A model generated the notes under the pieces. That model was not told the DNA's origin. It worked only from the letters and a program-made list of their open reading frames with translations, and made no database searches. A DNA stretch of 64,000 nucleotides, taken from Ardenticatenaceae bacterium. GTDB taxonomy: Bacteria; Chloroflexota; Anaerolineae; Promineifilales; Promineifilaceae. The stretch is taken from assembly GCA_020634375.1 (NCBI GenBank), contig JACKBX010000009.1, forward strand, positions 186,001 through 250,000, given 5' to 3'. This document shows, piece after piece, positions 60,325 to 64,000 of the stretch. Numbering within the stretch: position 1 is the first letter of the stretch; each line of letters starts with the position of its first letter. Made by a program: the position numbers and the translations under genes.

Positions 60325-61245
60325 ATGGCACAAACAGTACGCATGATACCCTATCGCGGCGAAGATGATTACCAGCGGATGAGGGAACTATTGTTGGAGA
60401 TTTACCGGCTGACGGGCAAAAATGTGGCTTGGGATGTGGTGCGGTTGGATTCGTATCGGTACGGCCGTTTCTGGCAAGAGGAACGCGACAACCACCACCC
60501 CTGGGCGGCCGACATGGGCTTGTGGGAGACGGCGGCGGGCAAGCTGGTCGCCATCGCTCACCCGGAGGGGGACAAAGAGTGGTTTTTTGACATGCACCCG
60601 GATTTTTACCACCTGGCCCCGCAGATGTTGGACTGGATTGAGGAGCGGCATGGGGCGAGACGGCCGTCGCCCACCACCGATTGGCTGCTGAACATCGTCA
60701 TTCACTCGGAATTGACTGAGTTGGCTGCGCTGCTGGCGGGGCGCGGCTTTACGGACAATGGCCCGGCGGAGGTGACGCGCACGCATCCGCTGGCTGGCCT
60801 GGTGGATGTGGGGGAATTGGCGGCGGGGTATGTGGGACGGCCGTTCGACTTCACCGATCCCGCCGACTGCGAACAACGCGCCCTGATTGCCAAATTGGTT
60901 TTTGGCACGACCGCTCCGCCGGAAGCCTATCCCATCAAAAATCTTGCCCCTACCTGGCATGAAACCTGGGGCATTTTCACTGCTGATGGGGAAGCGGCCG
61001 CCTATTGCACCATCTGGCTGGACGACAACCGCACCGGCTGCTTTGAGCCGGTGGGCACGCACCCCGACCACCGCCGCCGCGGGCTGGCCCGCACGATGAT
61101 GCAGCACGGTCTGCGCCGCCTGCAAGAGTTAGGGGCGCAGCGCGTCACCGTCGGCACCGGCTATGACATGGATGCCAATCACCTATATGCCGCCCTCGGC
61201 TTTTCGCAGGTGGAGGTTTTTCACCAGTGGCAAAAAGAAGGCTAA
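60325..61245 (+). CDS. GNAT family N-acetyltransferase
   Basis: 306 residues from the ATG at 60325 (AAGGAG 8 bp upstream). Two GNAT-like halves; the C-terminal one holds VGTHPDHRRRGLARTMMQHGLRRL, the acetyl-CoA binding motif A, and YAALGF near the end. Substrate unknown. Located between mutA and mutB in one direction. Confidence 0.8.
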   Translation: MAQTVRMIPYRGEDDYQRMRELLLEIYRLTGKNVAWDVVRLDSYRYGRFWQEERDNHHPWAADMGLWETAAGKLVAIAHPEGDKEWFFDMHPDFYHLAPQMLDWIEERHGARRPSPTTDWLLNIVIHSELTELAALLAGRGFTDNGPAEVTRTHPLAGLVDVGELAAGYVGRPFDFTDPADCEQRALIAKLVFGTTAPPEAYPIKNLAPTWHETWGIFTADGEAAAYCTIWLDDNRTGCFEPVGTHPDHRRRGLARTMMQHGLRRLQELGAQRVTVGTGYDMDANHLYAALGFSQVEVFHQWQKEG

Positions 61246-61269
61246 TTCACAGAGGGTTTGTTGGAGAGA

Positions 61270-63447
61270 ATGATGACTAATCCAGATTTTACAAAACTAA
61301 ACTACACCCCCAAAATTGAAAAGCAAAGCTATGCCGAGTGGCGGGCGCAGGTGCAGGCGGAGACGGGCCGCCCCGCCGCAGAATTTGTGTGGCAGACGTT
61401 GGAGCAGATTGCGGTACGGCCGTTCCACACCCCCGCCGACCTCACCCACATGGAACACCTCGGCTTCACCGCTGGCATCCCGCCCTACCTGCGCGGGCCA
61501 TACCCGGCCATGTACGCAGTACGGCCGTGGACCGTGCGCCAATACGCCGGATTCAGCACCGCCGAAGAGAGCAACGCCTTCTACCGCCGCAACCTCGCCG
61601 CCGGGCAGCGCGGCCTCTCCATCGCCTTCGACCTTGCCACCCATCGCGGCTACGACTCCGACCATCCCCGCGTCGTCGGCGATGTGGGCAAAGCGGGCGT
61701 GGCGATAGACTCCATTCTCGACATGAAAATCCTCTTCGACGGCATCCCCTTAGACAAAATGAGCGTCTCCATGACCATGAACGGCGCCGTGCTGCCGATT
61801 ATGGCCTTCTACATCGTCGCCGCCGAGGAGCAGGGCGTGTCCCACGCGCAATTGACGGGCACAATCCAAAACGACATCCTCAAAGAGTACATGGTGCGCA
61901 ACACCTACATCTACCCGCCCGCGCCCTCCATGCGCATCATCGGCGACATCTTCGCCTACACCGCCCGCGAGATGCCCAAATTCAACAGCATCAGCATTTC
62001 CGGCTACCACATGCAAGAGGCCGGGGCGACGGCCGACATCGAAATGGCCTATACCCTGGCCGATGGGCTGGAATATCTCCGCGCCGGTCGCGCCGCCGGG
62101 CTGGACATTGACGTTTTCGCGCCGCGCCTCTCCTTCTTTTGGGCGATTGGCATGAACTATTTCATGGAGGTGGCGAAAATGCGTGCCGCCCGCATGTTGT
62201 GGGCCAAACTCGTCAAGCAGTTCAATCCGCAGGACGAGAAAAGCATGGCCTTGCGCACGCATTGCCAGACCTCCGGCTGGAGCCTGACCGAGCAAGACCC
62301 ATTCAATAATGTGGCCCGCACCTGCTTGGAGGCGATGGCCGCCGCCCTGGGGCACACGCAGTCGCTGCACACCAACGCCCTCGACGAGGCCATCGCCCTG
62401 CCCACCGATTTTTCGGCGCGGATTGCCCGCAATACGCAGCTTTACTTGCAGCACGAAACGGGCATCACCCGCGTGGTTGACCCCTGGGGCGGCTCTTATT
62501 ACGTGGAAACGCTGACCCACGAACTAGCCCGCCGCGCCTGGGCGCACATTGAGGAGGTGGAAGGGCTGGGCGGCATGGCGAAGGCGCTGGAGACGGGGCT
62601 GCCGAAGATGCGCATTGAGGAAGCGGCCGCCCGCCGCCAGGCGCATATTGATTCCGGCCAGGAGACGGTGGTGGGGTTGAATAAGTACCGCCTGGATGAG
62701 GAAGCGCCGCTGGATATTTTGGAAGTGGATAATACGGCCGTGCGCACCGCCCAAATCGCCCGTTTACAACAATTACGCGCCAACCGTGATGAGCAGGATG
62801 TGGCGGCAGCGCTGCGGGCATTGAGCGAAGCGGCAGCATCGGGCGAGGGCAATTTGCTGGAGTTATCGGTGAATGCCGCCCGCGCCCGCGCCAGTTTGGG
62901 CGAAATCAGCAGCGCGTTAGAGCAGGTGTGGGGGCGGCATCAAGCCGTCACCCGCTCCATAGCCGGGGTGTACCGGGCGGAGTATGGCGAAATGGATGCA
63001 ATTGCCGAGGTGCGGCGCATGGCCGACGAGTTTGAGCAGCTAGAGGGGCGCCGCCCGCGCATTTTGGTGGCAAAGATTGGGCAGGACGGCCATGATCGCG
63101 GCGCGAAGGTGGTGGCGACCGCCTTTGCCGACCTGGGCTTTGACGTGGACATTGGCCCGTTGTTCCAGACGCCGGCGGAGGTGGCGCGGCAGGCGATGGA
63201 GAATGATGTGCATGTGGTGGGTATCAGCTCACTGGCGGCGGGGCACAAAACGCTGCTGCCGCAGTTGGTGGCGGAACTGGCGGCGCTGGGCCGCGCGGAC
63301 ATCATGGTCGTCATCGGCGGCGTGATTCCGGCGCAGGATTATGAGTACCTGTACGCGCACGGCGCGGCGGCCATTTTTGGCCCCGGCACGGTGATCCCGA
63401 TTGCGGCGAAGAAGGTGCTTGGGGAGTTACAAAATCGTTTAGGTTAG
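61270..63447 (+). CDS. mutB: Methylmalonyl-CoA mutase large subunit
   Basis: 725 residues from the ATG at 61270 (GGAGAG upstream; TTG at 61258 also in frame). The barrel has THRGYDSDHPRVVGDVGKAG and SVSMTMNGAVLP, the substrate and radical site region. The C-terminal domain has GQDGHDRGAK, the DxHxxG motif whose His coordinates cobalamin, then GPLFQTPAE and VVGISSLAAGH. Catalytic subunit of the B12-dependent mutase in propionate or branched-chain catabolism. The partner chaperone MeaB and the epimerase are not in the window. Confidence 0.95.
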   Translation: MMTNPDFTKLNYTPKIEKQSYAEWRAQVQAETGRPAAEFVWQTLEQIAVRPFHTPADLTHMEHLGFTAGIPPYLRGPYPAMYAVRPWTVRQYAGFSTAEESNAFYRRNLAAGQRGLSIAFDLATHRGYDSDHPRVVGDVGKAGVAIDSILDMKILFDGIPLDKMSVSMTMNGAVLPIMAFYIVAAEEQGVSHAQLTGTIQNDILKEYMVRNTYIYPPAPSMRIIGDIFAYTAREMPKFNSISISGYHMQEAGATADIEMAYTLADGLEYLRAGRAAGLDIDVFAPRLSFFWAIGMNYFMEVAKMRAARMLWAKLVKQFNPQDEKSMALRTHCQTSGWSLTEQDPFNNVARTCLEAMAAALGHTQSLHTNALDEAIALPTDFSARIARNTQLYLQHETGITRVVDPWGGSYYVETLTHELARRAWAHIEEVEGLGGMAKALETGLPKMRIEEAAARRQAHIDSGQETVVGLNKYRLDEEAPLDILEVDNTAVRTAQIARLQQLRANRDEQDVAAALRALSEAAASGEGNLLELSVNAARARASLGEISSALEQVWGRHQAVTRSIAGVYRAEYGEMDAIAEVRRMADEFEQLEGRRPRILVAKIGQDGHDRGAKVVATAFADLGFDVDIGPLFQTPAEVARQAMENDVHVVGISSLAAGHKTLLPQLVAELAALGRADIMVVIGGVIPAQDYEYLYAHGAAAIFGPGTVIPIAAKKVLGELQNRLG

Positions 63448-63470
63448 TTTGAATAGTAAGGAGTATTGCG

Positions 63471-64000
63471 GTGGATTGGTCATCATTTGCAGGAGGCGCA
63501 TTTGGCGTTATTTCAAGTTTTGTCTTGTTAATGGGCGTTATCTGGATTTGGGATGAATACGATAAGCGAAAAAACCAAAAAGCTCCAAAAATTAGACCCT
63601 CATTGCCAAACATCCTTGAGCGCGATTTAGAGGATCGTATCGTACAAAGTTTTGAAAGTTTGTTTCCAGATTGGCGAATCTATAATGATGGTGTAAAAGA
63701 TGGAATCAGATATAGAACTGGGGAAAATGGGGCGGGCGAAATTGATGTATTGTGTCTGGATTCTGATGGCAACTTCATAGTGCTTGAGCTGAAACGTGGT
63801 AAGGCCCCGGACAAAGTAGTTACACAAATGGAGAGGTACTTGGTTTGGGTGAAGCAAAATTTGGCAAAGTCAGGGCAAACCGTGCGCGGAATCATCATTG
63901 CAAGATCGGTAGACTCCCGTCTATTGTATGCAATAGAGCGAAAGGATGACATTAGATGTTGGGTATATGATTGGCAACTTTCTTTTGAGGTGAAAACTGT
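63471..64000 (+). CDS. Membrane-anchored PD-(D/E)XK nuclease-like protein (partial)
   Basis: Starts at GTG 63471, 7 bp after AAGGAG (63458-63463), and runs past the window end; 176 codons are visible. One N-terminal transmembrane helix (about 7-25). Then LERDLEDRIVQSF, GEIDVLCLD and FIVLELKRG give the E...D...ExK core of PD-(D/E)XK nucleases, in the style of NucS/DUF91 C-terminal domains. AT-rich compared with mutB. Could act on DNA in defence or repair; function not determined. Confidence 0.65.
   Translation, partial: MDWSSFAGGAFGVISSFVLLMGVIWIWDEYDKRKNQKAPKIRPSLPNILERDLEDRIVQSFESLFPDWRIYNDGVKDGIRYRTGENGAGEIDVLCLDSDGNFIVLELKRGKAPDKVVTQMERYLVWVKQNLAKSGQTVRGIIIARSVDSRLLYAIERKDDIRCWVYDWQLSFEVKT

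Noticed and set aside
61750..62520. 256-codon leftward frame opposite mutB
   Set aside because: Shadow of a well-supported catalytic gene in high-GC sequence.

Overview
The window looks like bacterial DNA of moderately high GC, most plausibly from a Chloroflexota genome of the Anaerolineae/Caldilineae type. This is an inference from the EACC1/caspase and EAD-like domain repertoire, the style of intergenic repeats, DUF7282-like lipoproteins and the heterodimeric methylmalonyl-CoA mutase; no rRNA marker is present. A conspicuous base signature, the palindrome ACGGCCGT (often AACGGCCGTT), occurs about 115 times by eye count in host and phage genes alike. It is missing from several AT-rich imported segments.

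Layout. 1-4.4 kb: the 3' end of a type I restriction hsdR gene, three accessory genes separated by duplicated pieces of the hsdR 3' end, a small membrane gene, then a leftward pair made of an unknown 263-aa protein and a PIN-domain nuclease. About 4.7-45.95 kb: a long-tailed prophage. Its rightward late arm runs ParB-like/DNA methylase, terminase small and large subunits, portal, a giant MuF multidomain protein, scaffold, head decoration, major capsid, connectors, tail tube, tail chaperones, tape measure, distal tail proteins, fibre and a secreted lysin-like protein. Its leftward early arm (44.7 to 35.7 kb) carries a replication initiator with internal iterons, a cold-shock protein, a ParB-like protein and a membrane/FtsK-HerA ATPase module. 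A tyrosine integrase and a tRNA-Glu(UUC) 3' remnant mark the right end; the left att site was not found in the window. The late arm carries two AT-rich imports. One interrupts the terminase large gene and brings an EAD-like/zinc-finger protein. The other, between the MuF gene and the scaffold gene, is an EACC1 plus caspase conflict cassette.

46.09-53.62 kb: a second, compact (7.49 kb) element integrated in the neighbouring tRNA-Glu(CUC) gene, bounded by a perfect 45-bp repeat. It has a tyrosine integrase, a HTH/excisionase-like gene, a Rep_trans-type rolling-circle initiator, a membrane protein, a stand-alone EAD-like protein and a four-gene operon including a tail-collar-like protein. It has no recognised terminase, portal or ATPase, so it may be a satellite or a small undescribed virus-like element.

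53.6-64 kb: ordinary chromosome with a UbiB/ABC1 kinase, lspA, a lipoprotein gene split by a G10 tract, a mutA - YcxB-like - GNAT - mutB cluster, and the start of a membrane-anchored PD-(D/E)XK nuclease gene cut by the window edge.

All family assignments come from reading motifs and remembered family features, not from database searches.
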